The notes beneath the pieces were generated by a model. The model searched no databases. It was not told the DNA's origin and saw nothing but the letters and a program-made list of their open reading frames with translations. Source: Stramonita haemastoma (Eukaryota > Mollusca > Gastropoda > Neogastropoda > Muricidae). From it: a stretch of DNA of 10,000 bases. Shown piece after piece: positions 1-6,732 of this stretch; position 1 is the first letter of the stretch; each line of letters begins with the position of its first letter. The DNA is taken from contig CM060317.1 of assembly GCA_030674155.1 (NCBI GenBank), forward strand, positions 90,855,655 through 90,865,654. The letters run 5' to 3'. The translations under genes were made by a program, and so were the position numbers.

Positions 1-270
1 GGCATTGGACTCATAATCTAAAGGTTGCGGGTTCGATCCCAGCTTTCAGCTATGGCGTTGTGCCCTTGGAAAAGGCACTTTATGGCTACTTTCTCACCCC
101 ACCCAGGTGTAAAAGGGGTACCAACCTTGTGTTGGGGGTTAACCCTGCAATAGACTGGCGTCCTATCCAGGGGGGAGTCTATGACTCTCAGTCACTTAAC
201 GCCACAGAAACCAGGATAAGCACCGGCCTGATGAGCCTTAGGCTCGGGACAGACTTTAACTTTTTAACTA
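1..270 (+). mobile_element. tRNA-derived SINE, 5' end cut by window edge
   Basis: The first 50 bases look like the 3' half of a tRNA. There is an anticodon arm (TTGGA, loop CTCATAA, TCTAA) with CAT at the anticodon position, then a T-arm with a good RNA polymerase III B box (GGTTCGATCCC, about 29-39). The SINE body follows, with CACCCAGGTGTAAAAGGGG at 100-118 leading into GTACC, the kind of central domain known from V-type/Ceph-type SINEs of fish and molluscs. The end is TTTAACTTTTTAACT around 254-268. The A box and 5' flank are off the window, so no target duplication can be shown. It is not a functional tRNA, because the sequence runs on into the SINE body with no acceptor stem. The SINE call is firm; the exact family name is not known. 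Confidence 0.8.
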
Positions 271-736
271 AACAGACAAAAACAACAAAAAACCAAACAG
301 ACAAAATAAAAGCAGTAAAGGGGAGGGGGGTGGGAAGGATGGGGAGGAGGAAGGGGGAGAACACAAACAGCAAATGGAAGAATGATAATAGTGATTTATG
401 ATTATGTTAAGAAATAAAAATAAAAACCCTACACATACGAACAAAAAACAAACCAAAAAAACCCGCAAATAAAACAAACAACAAAAAAAAGAAAACAAAA
501 AAAGAAAAGAAAAAGGGTCTTATCCACTAACCAAAGTAATATAAATTTAATAGTGCTGATAGTACCTTTAATAAAAATGATAAAATAAATTCAAATTATT
601 ATTTATAATAATTTATACTGAAACTATTGAACTGGGTAAGAAAAATGCATGAAAAAAATGTCTCCAATCTAGTCATCAGATCAGTGGTTTGGTTTTCTCC
701 TTTTGAATTTGCGGAATGTACATGTGTTTACATACA
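271..736. other. A-rich, then AT-rich intergenic or intronic DNA
   Basis: This stretch is dominated on the + strand by A-rich sequence with short A/C and A/G runs (271-510), interrupted by a G-rich block, and then by ordinary AT-rich sequence to 736. I see no exon with plausible splice borders and no coding pattern. The short open frames here are low complexity. Confidence 0.6.
320..357 (+). other. putative G-quadruplex motif
   Basis: Four or more G-runs of at least three G lie close together: GGGG, A, GGGGGG, T, GGG, AAGGAT, GGGG, and then a further GGGGG. All loops between the first four runs are 1-6 bases, which fits the usual G3+N1-7 quadruplex pattern on the + strand. A role is not shown; if the region is transcribed from the + strand the structure could form in RNA. 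Confidence 0.55.
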
Positions 737-754
737 TCATATATATATATATAT

Positions 755-808
<54 letters not shown>

Positions 809-828
809 GAGAGAGAGAGAGAGAGAGA
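737..828. repeat. compound (AT)n(GA)n microsatellite
   Basis: An alternating AT run (737-766, with one TA slip) passes directly into a GA run (765-828) with a few GGA interruptions. The same AT-then-GA arrangement occurs again at 6565-6732. The open frames here (YIYIYI, RERERE) are dinucleotide-repeat artefacts. Confidence 0.95.
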
Positions 829-909
829 TTTATTAAAAAAAAAAAACAACAACAACAAATCTTAAAACCACCACAACAAAAAAAACCTTTCTCCTCCTTT
901 CCCCCCTTC

Positions 910-911
<2 letters not shown>

Positions 912-955
<44 letters not shown>

Positions 956-958
956 ATG
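912..958. repeat. (AT)n microsatellite
   Basis: An AT dinucleotide run with one interruption (ATATTATAT), following a C/T-rich and A-rich stretch. Confidence 0.95.
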
Positions 959-1078
959 CAATCGAGGTGTAGATTTTTCAGTCACCATAAACCACATGTG
1001 AAAGATTTTTAGGGTGAGCAGAGAGTACAATTATCTTTAATCTGATCTAAATATGGTTGATTGGATTCATGATTACAT

Positions 1079-1080
<2 letters not shown>

Positions 1081-1146
<66 letters not shown>

Positions 1147-1210
1147 GTACTGTGTGTGTGTCACTGTGTGTGTCTGTGTGTGTCACTGTGTGTGTGTGTG
1201 TGTGTGTGTT
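1081..1210. repeat. (TG)n microsatellite
   Basis: A perfect TG run spans 1081-1145 (32.5 units). An interrupted TG stretch follows with TCGTAC, TCAC and TCTG breaks to about 1210. Alternating purine-pyrimidine sequence of this length is prone to Z-DNA formation. The Cys-Val open frames over it are artefacts. Confidence 0.95.
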
Positions 1211-1213
1211 ACT

Positions 1214-1237
1214 GTCAAATCAAATCAAATCAAAATT
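1214..1237. repeat. short (CAAAT)n pentanucleotide repeat
   Basis: Four tandem TCAAA/CAAAT units sit between the two long TG runs and continue into AAAATTTTATTTTCAG. This small unique island separates the TG arrays and may be the tail of an old retroelement. That origin is only a guess. Confidence 0.7.
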
Positions 1238-1273
1238 TTATTTTCAGATGGTACATTGAAAAGTACTCTGTGC

Positions 1274-1411
<138 letters not shown>

Positions 1412-1513
1412 TTCTAAATATAAAAAAAGTATTTTATATACAAAGTTGGATTGCTTAGTCTAGCAGAGATATTAGATATGTTTTAAAATAACATTTCTTG
1501 GTCATGGTTTCAG

Positions 1514-1545
1514 GTTGTGTCTGACTACTGCGGCAATGACCAGTA
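1514..1545 (+). CDS. VOPP1/WBP1-like membrane protein, 32-nt microexon
   Basis: This is the most upstream exon I can place. It follows the acceptor GGTTTCAG (AG at 1512-1513) and ends at a consensus donor GTAAGT (1546-1551). It starts in phase 0, reads VVSDYCGNDQ, and leaves TA in the last codon. The next exon supplies T, so the split codon is TAT (Tyr). The joined reading DYCGNDQY-CQSPYKCC provides the first of six extracellular or luminal cysteines expected in the VOPP1/WBP1 family. No stop occurs in frame. Taken alone 32 nt would be weak; the matched phase, the good splice sites and the family cysteine pattern support it. The upstream signal-peptide exon, which should end in phase 0, was not found here and probably lies before the window. 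Confidence 0.7.
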
Positions 1546-1590
1546 GTAAGTTTCTGTGTAATAATTTTGCTTAAAGTTAGTATTATAAGT

Positions 1591-1735
1591 ACAGTGTGTA
1601 CATGTGTTTGTGCACGTGTGTGTGTCTGTGTCTTTGTGTCTGTGTGTGTCTGTTAGTTATCATTTTTTTCTTTTGTGTGTGTGTGTGTGTGCGTGCGTGC
1701 ATGTGCATGCATGCCTAGTGTCATTATACACATGT
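1591..1735. repeat. degenerate TG-rich repeat
   Basis: A diverged TG-rich stretch has TCTG and TTTG interruptions, a shorter clean TG run near 1675-1691, and GCGTGCGTGCATGTGCATGC. It looks like an old, decayed relative of the long TG runs upstream. Confidence 0.8.
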
Positions 1736-1811
1736 GTGCATCACTGTAGTGTCATATTCTGATAATGTATCACATGTAATCTTGATATAATTAAGTACTA
1801 TTTGTTGTGAC

Positions 1812-1845
<34 letters not shown>

Positions 1846-1873
1846 TAGTAGTAGTAGTAGTAGTAGTAGTATA
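1812..1873. repeat. (TAG)n trinucleotide microsatellite
   Basis: TAG units are repeated in two blocks joined by a single TA slip (GTAGTATAGTAG), ending in ATAGTGTATC. TAG is a stop codon in one + frame, so the tract cannot be coding in that frame. Confidence 0.95.
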
Positions 1874-2221
1874 GTGTATCATACATGTAGTTTAAGTAGT
1901 AAAAATATAAGTACATCACTACATGCATAGTATATATATTGGAGCCAGGGTATAACTGTGTACTTGCTTTACATGGAGATGAAAGTAAGAATGAACTGAA
2001 GTGAAATAAGATAGAGACTTATTAATAATTAAGAACAAGTATTACAGGTCTGCAAGACGTATTTTTACCTAGAAATAGATTATTTTTTAAAAAGTCTTCA
2101 TTAAGTTCAGTTAAATTAATTTATAGTGTAGCACTACCAATGTGCTAGCACCTGACTATGTCACACACACTGTATAAAATTTACTTGTTCTTTGAGAGAG
2201 AATGGGGTGCACAGATGGTGA

Positions 2222-2660
2222 GGTTTTGTTTTTTGTATGGTTTTTTGTTTGGTAGGCGGTTTTTGGTTGTTTTTTTGGGGGAGGGGGGGGAGTTGTTTTG
2301 TTTTGGGATTTGGTAGGCTGGTTGTTTGGGGTTTTTTGTTTGTTTGTTTGGGGGTTTTTTGTTTGTTTGGGGTTTTTTGTTTGTTTGGGGTTTTTTTGTT
2401 TGTTTGTTTGGGGGGTTTTGTTTGTTTGGGTTTTTTGTTTGTTTGGGGGTTTTGTTTGTTTGTTTGGGGGGGTTGTTTGTTTGGGGTTTTTTGTTTGTTT
2501 GTTTGGGGTTTTTTGTTTGTGTTTTTTGTTTGTTTGTTTGGGGGTTTTTTGTTTGTTTGGGGTTTTTTGTTTGTTTGTTTGGGTTTTTTTTGTTTGTTGG
2601 GGGGGGGGTGTTTGTTTGTTTGGGGTTTTTTGTTTGTTTGTTTGGGGGTTTTTTGGGGGC
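2222..2660. repeat. G/T-only low-complexity tract with 16-22 bp units
   Basis: Irregular units consist of a G-run (3-10 G), a T-run (4-8 T) and (GTTT)n. From 2319 to 2659 the + strand has no A and no C at all, 341 bases. The long open frames on both strands (Phe/Cys/Gly/Leu on +, Lys/Gln/Thr/Pro/Asn on -) follow from this composition and are not genes. The tract lies inside an intron. Confidence 0.9.
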
Positions 2661-2770
2661 GAGGGTTTGGAGTTAATCTTCACATGTTGTTCACAAGTTC
2701 ATCTTTACTTCATCCTTAGTAGGATTAAATAATTTTAATTAACCTGCAACCTTGTAGTGTAGGTGAAGCT

Positions 2771-2772
<2 letters not shown>

Positions 2773-2824
<52 letters not shown>
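2773..2824. repeat. (AT)n microsatellite
   Basis: A near-perfect AT run ending in ATTATATAATG, about 100 bases upstream of the acceptor of the 2925 exon. Confidence 0.95.
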
Positions 2825-2924
2825 ATGATAGTTGTAGAGATGATGATGTAAGACCACTCCACAATTTCCTGCTTTTTTTCCTTTTAAAATACTAATAAAT
2901 CATTCATTCATATTCAATGTGCAG

Positions 2925-3038
2925 TTGCCAATCTCCCTACAAATGCTGTGCCAACTCCATGGCCTGCTGCTATGACCACAGCAGGAACAGCTACCTCCAT
3001 GGTTTCAAGCTTCATGTCTGGAACATGTGGTACTTCTG
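2925..3038 (+). CDS. VOPP1/WBP1-like membrane protein, cysteine-rich ectodomain exon
   Basis: The exon runs from acceptor ATGTGCAG (AG at 2923-2924) to donor TCTG|GTCAGT (3039). Its first T completes the Tyr codon from the microexon, 37 codons follow, and its last TG is completed by G of the next exon to make Trp. It carries five cysteines. With the one in the microexon these give C-x5-C-x5-CC-x5-CC, the C..C..CC..CC arrangement of VOPP1 and WBP1. It ends NMWYF-W, the start of the membrane span and identical to the WYFW of VOPP1 as I recall that family. Read without splicing, the frame meets TAG at 3064, which agrees with the donor choice. The stretch between the last CC and WYFW is about 19 residues, longer than the few residues in vertebrate WBP1, possibly a lineage feature. 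Confidence 0.85.
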
Positions 3039-3975
3039 GTCAGTCAGCATCCCAGCATTCATAGGCTAGGCATCATTTGGTTAGCACAGCTTGCAGTTTG
3101 AAGGAAGCGTGTGGAGCAAGATGTTTTCTTTTCAGAGAACTGTACTTATCTGACTTGTCACATCAGGCGTCATGCCTTACATCTATGTAAACCTGTCCAG
3201 TTTTCAGCTAAAGGGCCCAAACTTTTTTCTTGCTTTGAATGTTTACATAAGTATTCTTATTCATTTCGGATATGGATCCTATATCACAAGAACAAACTGG
3301 CTAATAGATCTGTATTTCAGAATTTTTGTCAGAAGGCCAGTGAGAATTTAAAAATCCATAAAATCCCAATCTTGATTTTTGTTCCAGAACACAGAAATTG
3401 TCAGCTCAATGTGTGCATAAGCACAGGAGAGGGAGGACATCTAATATAAAGAATTCAAGCCATGTGACTGATGCAATGCTTTACCTGTTGTTCACCTTGG
3501 CTACATACAAATAATTAAAGGTGTAGCAACTTTAGGATTTGTTGACTGAAAAACAGCTCACTCTTATTGATTGAAGAATTCTAATAATTACAGAAATCCT
3601 TCAAAAACAATAAATTTTGTTACTATGATTTTATGCAAATACTTTACAAAAAGAAAACTAAAATGATTTGTAAGACACTATGACGGTGTTACTTACAGAT
3701 GTATGTTGGAACAGTTTTTATGTTTATAGTTACCTCTATGTGAAAATGTAGAATAAGAATGAATTATGCTAGTATAGAGTAATTCTGTGTCTGCATATGA
3801 ACACTTGCTCAGAATTCTTTAATTCCTTTTGCTACATATAAAATGTTTTGAAAGGGCAGTTTGTTGGTTTTAGTGAGAAGTGGGTTTTTTCTACACTCAT
3901 TTATCAGTATTTTGTCGATTAACATCTCATTTGAGTTTTGATTCAGATCATGTAAAAGTGAGTTTAAAAAGATAT
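3039..3975 (+). other. intron sequence, no recognised element
   Basis: This is the first 937 bases of the 2880-bp intron (3039-5918). Composition is ordinary and AT-rich. A 112-codon open frame at 3111-3449 has no recognisable domain and no supporting splice context, and I treat it as chance. Nothing else is seen. Confidence 0.6.
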
Positions 3976-4199
3976 GGAAAAAGGCAGATGATGATAGTGT
4001 GGAAAAAGGCAGATAATGATAGTGTGGAAAAAGGCAGACAATGATAGTGTGGAAAAAGGCAGATAATGATAGTGTGGAAAAAGGCAGATAATGATAGTGT
4101 GGAAAAAGGCAGACAATGATAGTGTGGAAAAAGGCAGACAATGATAGTGTGGAAAAAGGCAGACAATGATAGTGTGGAAAAAGGCAGATAATGATAGTG
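3976..4199. repeat. 25-bp minisatellite, left part (about 9 units)
   Basis: Tandem 25-bp units are built from GGAAAAAGGCAGA, T or C, then AATGATAGTGT. They are nearly identical except for the T/C position. The first unit has GATGATG instead. Because 25 is not a multiple of 3, all frames cycle with a 75-bp period, which explains the repetitive minus-strand open frames (HTIIVCLFPHYH type). The array is interrupted by the element at 4200 and resumes at 5159 in register. Confidence 0.95.
4193..4199. repeat. left target duplication GATAGTG
   Basis: These seven bases of the minisatellite unit directly precede CAGGGTTCGCG and recur at 5159-5165 directly after CGCGAACCCTG. They mark the insertion site of the 959-bp element. 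Confidence 0.75.
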
Positions 4200-5158
4200 C
4201 AGGGTTCGCGATAACCGGTAATTGTCGGTATTTTACCGATTGTAAACAGGGAATACCGAACATTTTCGAAGCAGCCGGTACCCCGTACCGATTCTGTTTG
4301 CCTGTGACCGATTAGATTTCCGTCTCAAAAAAAAAAGTCTGAAGTGACATTTTCTGACAGTCTGTCATGCGCCTGTACTGTGCTTACGCACCTACCCCTT
4401 CCTACCACCACCCCTTCGGACGAACATCTTTGGCGCCAGCATGATTAGCCTAGCACGCAGAACAGCAAGCTTTCCTGTGAAAGAATGGAGCTTCGCGCTC
4501 TTCTCGGCATGACAGTAACTTCCATTCACAATGAGTAAATGGGGCCTAGATTTATTTAATCTTTATTCTTTTAATCTTTTATATCGAGGATAATGGAATA
4601 AGCACTCCTGTGCTTTTTTACATCCTGTCCCCATGTGTGTGCAGTTTTGTAAATGTCATCTGTTCCCACGGCACAGGATGGCCTGCTCTTACGAAAAGCG
4701 AAAAGTGGAGGGTCTTTGACTATGAATTTGCGCGTTGCTTTGAGAGAGAAGAGTCGAAAACAAAATCTAAATTGAACGAAAGATCTAGATGAGCGCTAAG
4801 CATAGAAACAAAAAAGAAGAATATGTCTCACGAATGATGCCATGCAAAACAACAGACTGACACGGACAGTGGCACAGGCGCTAGAAAAAAAATCCTATTT
4901 CCTGCGTGGCTTCGTGCCCAAGAAGCGAGTGGCAGCAGCACACGGCAGTCAAAGTCTGAGAGATTTGCGTTCAATTTAGATTTAGTTTTGCTGCCGAACA
5001 ATCCCTCCCTCCCCCACCCCCTCACTGAATAGTTTCGTTTTGTTCACAGTACGTACCGGATTTTATTTTCTGGGGACCGATTTTGGGGGAGTTGGTCAAG
5101 ATATCTCTGAAATGGCAACTCGCAGTACCGGTTTTAAAAAATCCTAGCGCGAACCCTG
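4200..5158. mobile_element. non-autonomous TIR DNA transposon, hAT-like
   Basis: The element has 11-bp perfect terminal inverted repeats (CAGGGTTCGCG at 4200-4210; CGCGAACCCTG at 5148-5158). It is flanked by a 7-bp duplication of the host minisatellite. CAGGG-type ends resemble hAT elements, which usually duplicate 8 bp, so the superfamily is tentative. Both ends carry repeated ACCGATT/ACCGGTA motifs (for example 4214-4220, 4234-4240, 4283-4289, 4307-4313, 5083-5089), likely transposase-binding subterminal repeats. No transposase is visible. The short open frames at 4610-4792 (+) and 4828-5025 (-) both contain KTKSKLN because of an internal inverted repeat (4757-4778 against 4968-4990). Part of the interior (4551-4697) matches another repeat at 6214-6354. 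Confidence 0.75.
4551..4697 (+). repeat. interspersed repeat of unknown family, copy 1
   Basis: This copy aligns with 6214-6354 over about 140 bases. Shared blocks include TTTATTCTTTTA, ATAAGCACT, CTTTTTTACA, TGCAGTT, TGTCATCT and the string ATGGCC-T-CTCTT. It lies inside the 959-bp transposon, so either the transposon captured the sequence or the repeat inserted into it. I do not recognise the family. Confidence 0.65.
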
Positions 5159-5546
5159 GATAGTGTGGAAAAAGGCAGACAATGATAGTGTGGAAAAAGG
5201 CAGATAATGATAGTGTGGAAAAAGGCAGATAATGATAGTGTGGAAAAAGGCAGATAATGATAGTGTGGAAAAAGGCAGACAATGATAGTGTGGAAAAAGG
5301 CAGATAATGATAGTGTGGAAAAAGGCAGATAATGATAGTGTGGAAAAAGGCAGACAATGATAGTGTGGAAAAAGGCAGACAATGATAGTGTGGAAAAAGG
5401 CAGATAATGATAGTGTGGAAAAAGGCAGATAATGATAGTGTGGAAAAAGGCAGACAATGATAGTGTGGAAAAAGGCAGACAATGATAGTGTGGAAAAAGG
5501 CAGATAATGATAGTGTGGAAAAAGGCAGACAATGATAGTGTGGAAA
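5159..5546. repeat. 25-bp minisatellite, right part (about 15.5 units)
   Basis: This continues the 3976-4199 array with the same unit. Reading the variable base, the order from 5159 is C T T T C T T C C T T C C T C. The left part reads (variant) T C T T C C C T. The array ends in TGTGGAAAGAATATG, just before the SINE. Confidence 0.95.
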
Positions 5547-5561
5547 GAATATGTTTTCAGC

Positions 5562-5574
5562 ATGATGGAGGAAA
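5562..5574. repeat. left target-site duplication of SINE (13 bp)
   Basis: ATGATGGAGGAAA here is identical to 5876-5888. The pair flanks the SINE exactly. Confidence 0.9.
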
Positions 5575-5875
5575 GGGAACGAGATAGCTCAGTGGTCAGG
5601 GCACTCACTTTCCCCAAGCTAAGGTTGGGCAGCATCGAGCATGGTTACCAAGTGACCGTGTTGGTCACCATTTGTATGCCTTGGCTTCAGTACAGTTCCT
5701 TAGTTCACCCAGCTGCAAATGGGTACCTGCCCTCTTTAGGGTAAGGGAAGATAAAGCAGCGAGGGAGAGGAGGTGGACGCTGTCCTCAACATGCTGGCCC
5801 CTAGAGAGGCTGAGGTCTCTGATGCCTCATTCCCCTACAACCACACAGGTTATAGGACACCTTTACCTTTTTTTT
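5575..5875 (+). mobile_element. complete tRNA-derived SINE with target duplication
   Basis: The 5' part is tRNA-like, with a good A box (TAGCTCAGTGG, 5585-5595) and a decayed B-box region (GGTTGGGCAGCATCGAGC, about 5623-5640). The body carries CACCCAGCTGCAAATGGG then TACC (5706-5727), which matches the same block of the SINE at the window start and points to a shared V/Ceph-like central domain. The 3' end is CCTTTACCTTTTTTTT. Perfect 13-bp target duplications bound a 301-bp element, as in LINE-mediated retroposition. It has the same orientation as the host gene and lies in the intron before the 5919 exon, with only 30 bases between its right duplication and that exon. The open frames over it are not genes. 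Confidence 0.9.
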
Positions 5876-5888
5876 ATGATGGAGGAAA
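5876..5888. repeat. right target-site duplication of SINE (13 bp)
   Basis: ATGATGGAGGAAA follows the T-rich SINE tail and is identical to 5562-5574. Confidence 0.9.
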
Positions 5889-5918
5889 CCAGTAACAAAC
5901 AAGGCAGTATATTTTCAG

Positions 5919-6147
5919 GCTGGTGGTGATCTTCATAATGATGTCCTGTTTCGGGGGTTGTGGCTACTACCGGCGACAGCGGTTGGCAGCTTTGCAGCAG
6001 AGTGCAGCAGCCAGCACACCCTCAGTGCCCCACAGAGTGTGTGTCACTCGCCAGATGCGCCCCACACCACGCTCCGGGTTGTATGCATACACAGGACCCG
6101 GGGCAGATACTGGCTCCACTGTGGCTCTGCCGCCACCTTATACAGAG
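5919..6147 (+). CDS. VOPP1/WBP1-like membrane protein, membrane span and PPxY exon
   Basis: The exon runs from acceptor TATATTTTCAG (AG at 5917-5918) to donor GAG|GTGGGT (6148). The first G completes the Trp codon and 76 codons follow, ending in phase 0. The joined membrane segment is WYFWLVVIFIMMSCFGG, then CGYYRRQRLAALQQ, a basic stop-transfer like SCCC..HRRAK in WBP1 or the FIRRR of VOPP1. The tail is Ala/Ser/Pro-rich with Arg, and it ends ALPPPYTE. PPPY is a PPxY ligand for WW domains (NEDD4-type ligases, WWOX or YAP in studied relatives). Topology should be lumen or outside at the N-terminus and cytosol at the C-terminus. A GTATGG donor 4 bases downstream (6152) is a weaker alternative, and its phase would not fit the next exon as well. 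Confidence 0.88.
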
Positions 6148-6213
6148 GTGGGTATGGGGGTGGAGGTTGGCATTTAGTTGTTTATACTGCTTTTGCATTG
6201 ATGTAGGAATGTT

Positions 6214-6354
6214 GTTTATTTGTTTATTCTTTTATTTAAAAGATGGTGGCATAAGCACTTGTGTACTTTTTTACAAACCAGTCCATGTTTGCATGCAGTT
6301 CTGTACATTTTGTCATCTATTTCCACCAGCACACATGGCCTACTCTTCAGAAAT
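6214..6354 (+). repeat. interspersed repeat of unknown family, copy 2
   Basis: This is homologous in the same orientation to 4551-4697, with shared blocks TTTATTCTTTTA, ATAAGCACT, CTTTTTTACA, TGCAGTT, TGTCATCT and ACACATGGCCTACTCTT against GCACAGGATGGCCTGCTCTT. I see no terminal repeats or tRNA promoter. It begins about 66 bases after the exon donor at 6148. Confidence 0.65.
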
Positions 6355-6564
6355 GTGGGACAGGTTTTATCATGTGCAAAACATGTTCTATACACAGAAC
6401 CTGTTGTGTGTGTGTTTGTGTGTGCATGCACACGCCAGCACATATGCCTGTGATGTGTGTCACACATGTCATTTGTTTTCACACATCAATATGTATGAAT
6501 TCATATAATAGGAACATGCATCCAAACTAATGAACCAGTGTGTATGAGCATAGAAAATGGATGC

Positions 6565-6732
<168 letters not shown>

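Larger units (their letters stand above)
1546..2924 (+). other. intron between first and second placed exons
   Basis: GTAAGT at the left and TGTGCAG at the right bound a 1379-bp intron. It holds degenerate TG sequence, a (TAG)n repeat, a G/T-only tract and an AT microsatellite. The 1875-2221 part is plain AT-rich sequence with nothing recognisable. Confidence 0.65.

Noticed and set aside
1..50. tRNA gene at the left edge
   Set aside because: The anticodon and T arms are tRNA-like, but the sequence runs straight into a SINE body without a matching acceptor stem.
2156..2732. Several open frames on both strands rich in Phe/Cys/Gly or Lys/Gln/Thr
   Set aside because: They follow from the G/T-only composition of this tract.
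3111..3449. 112-codon + open frame
   Set aside because: No recognisable domain, no splice context, and it lies in the intron after the 3038 donor. Chance is the simplest reading.
3976..5546. CRISPR-like direct repeats
   Set aside because: The units are contiguous with no unique spacers, and the setting is a eukaryotic intron.
3809..5635. Minus-strand frames with repeated HTIIVCLFPHYH
   Set aside because: They are produced by the 25-bp array, which cycles through all three frames.
6152..6157. Alternative donor GTATGG for the third exon
   Set aside because: It would add four bases and break the phase 0 join to the 9496 exon. GTGGGT at 6148 fits both consensus and phase.
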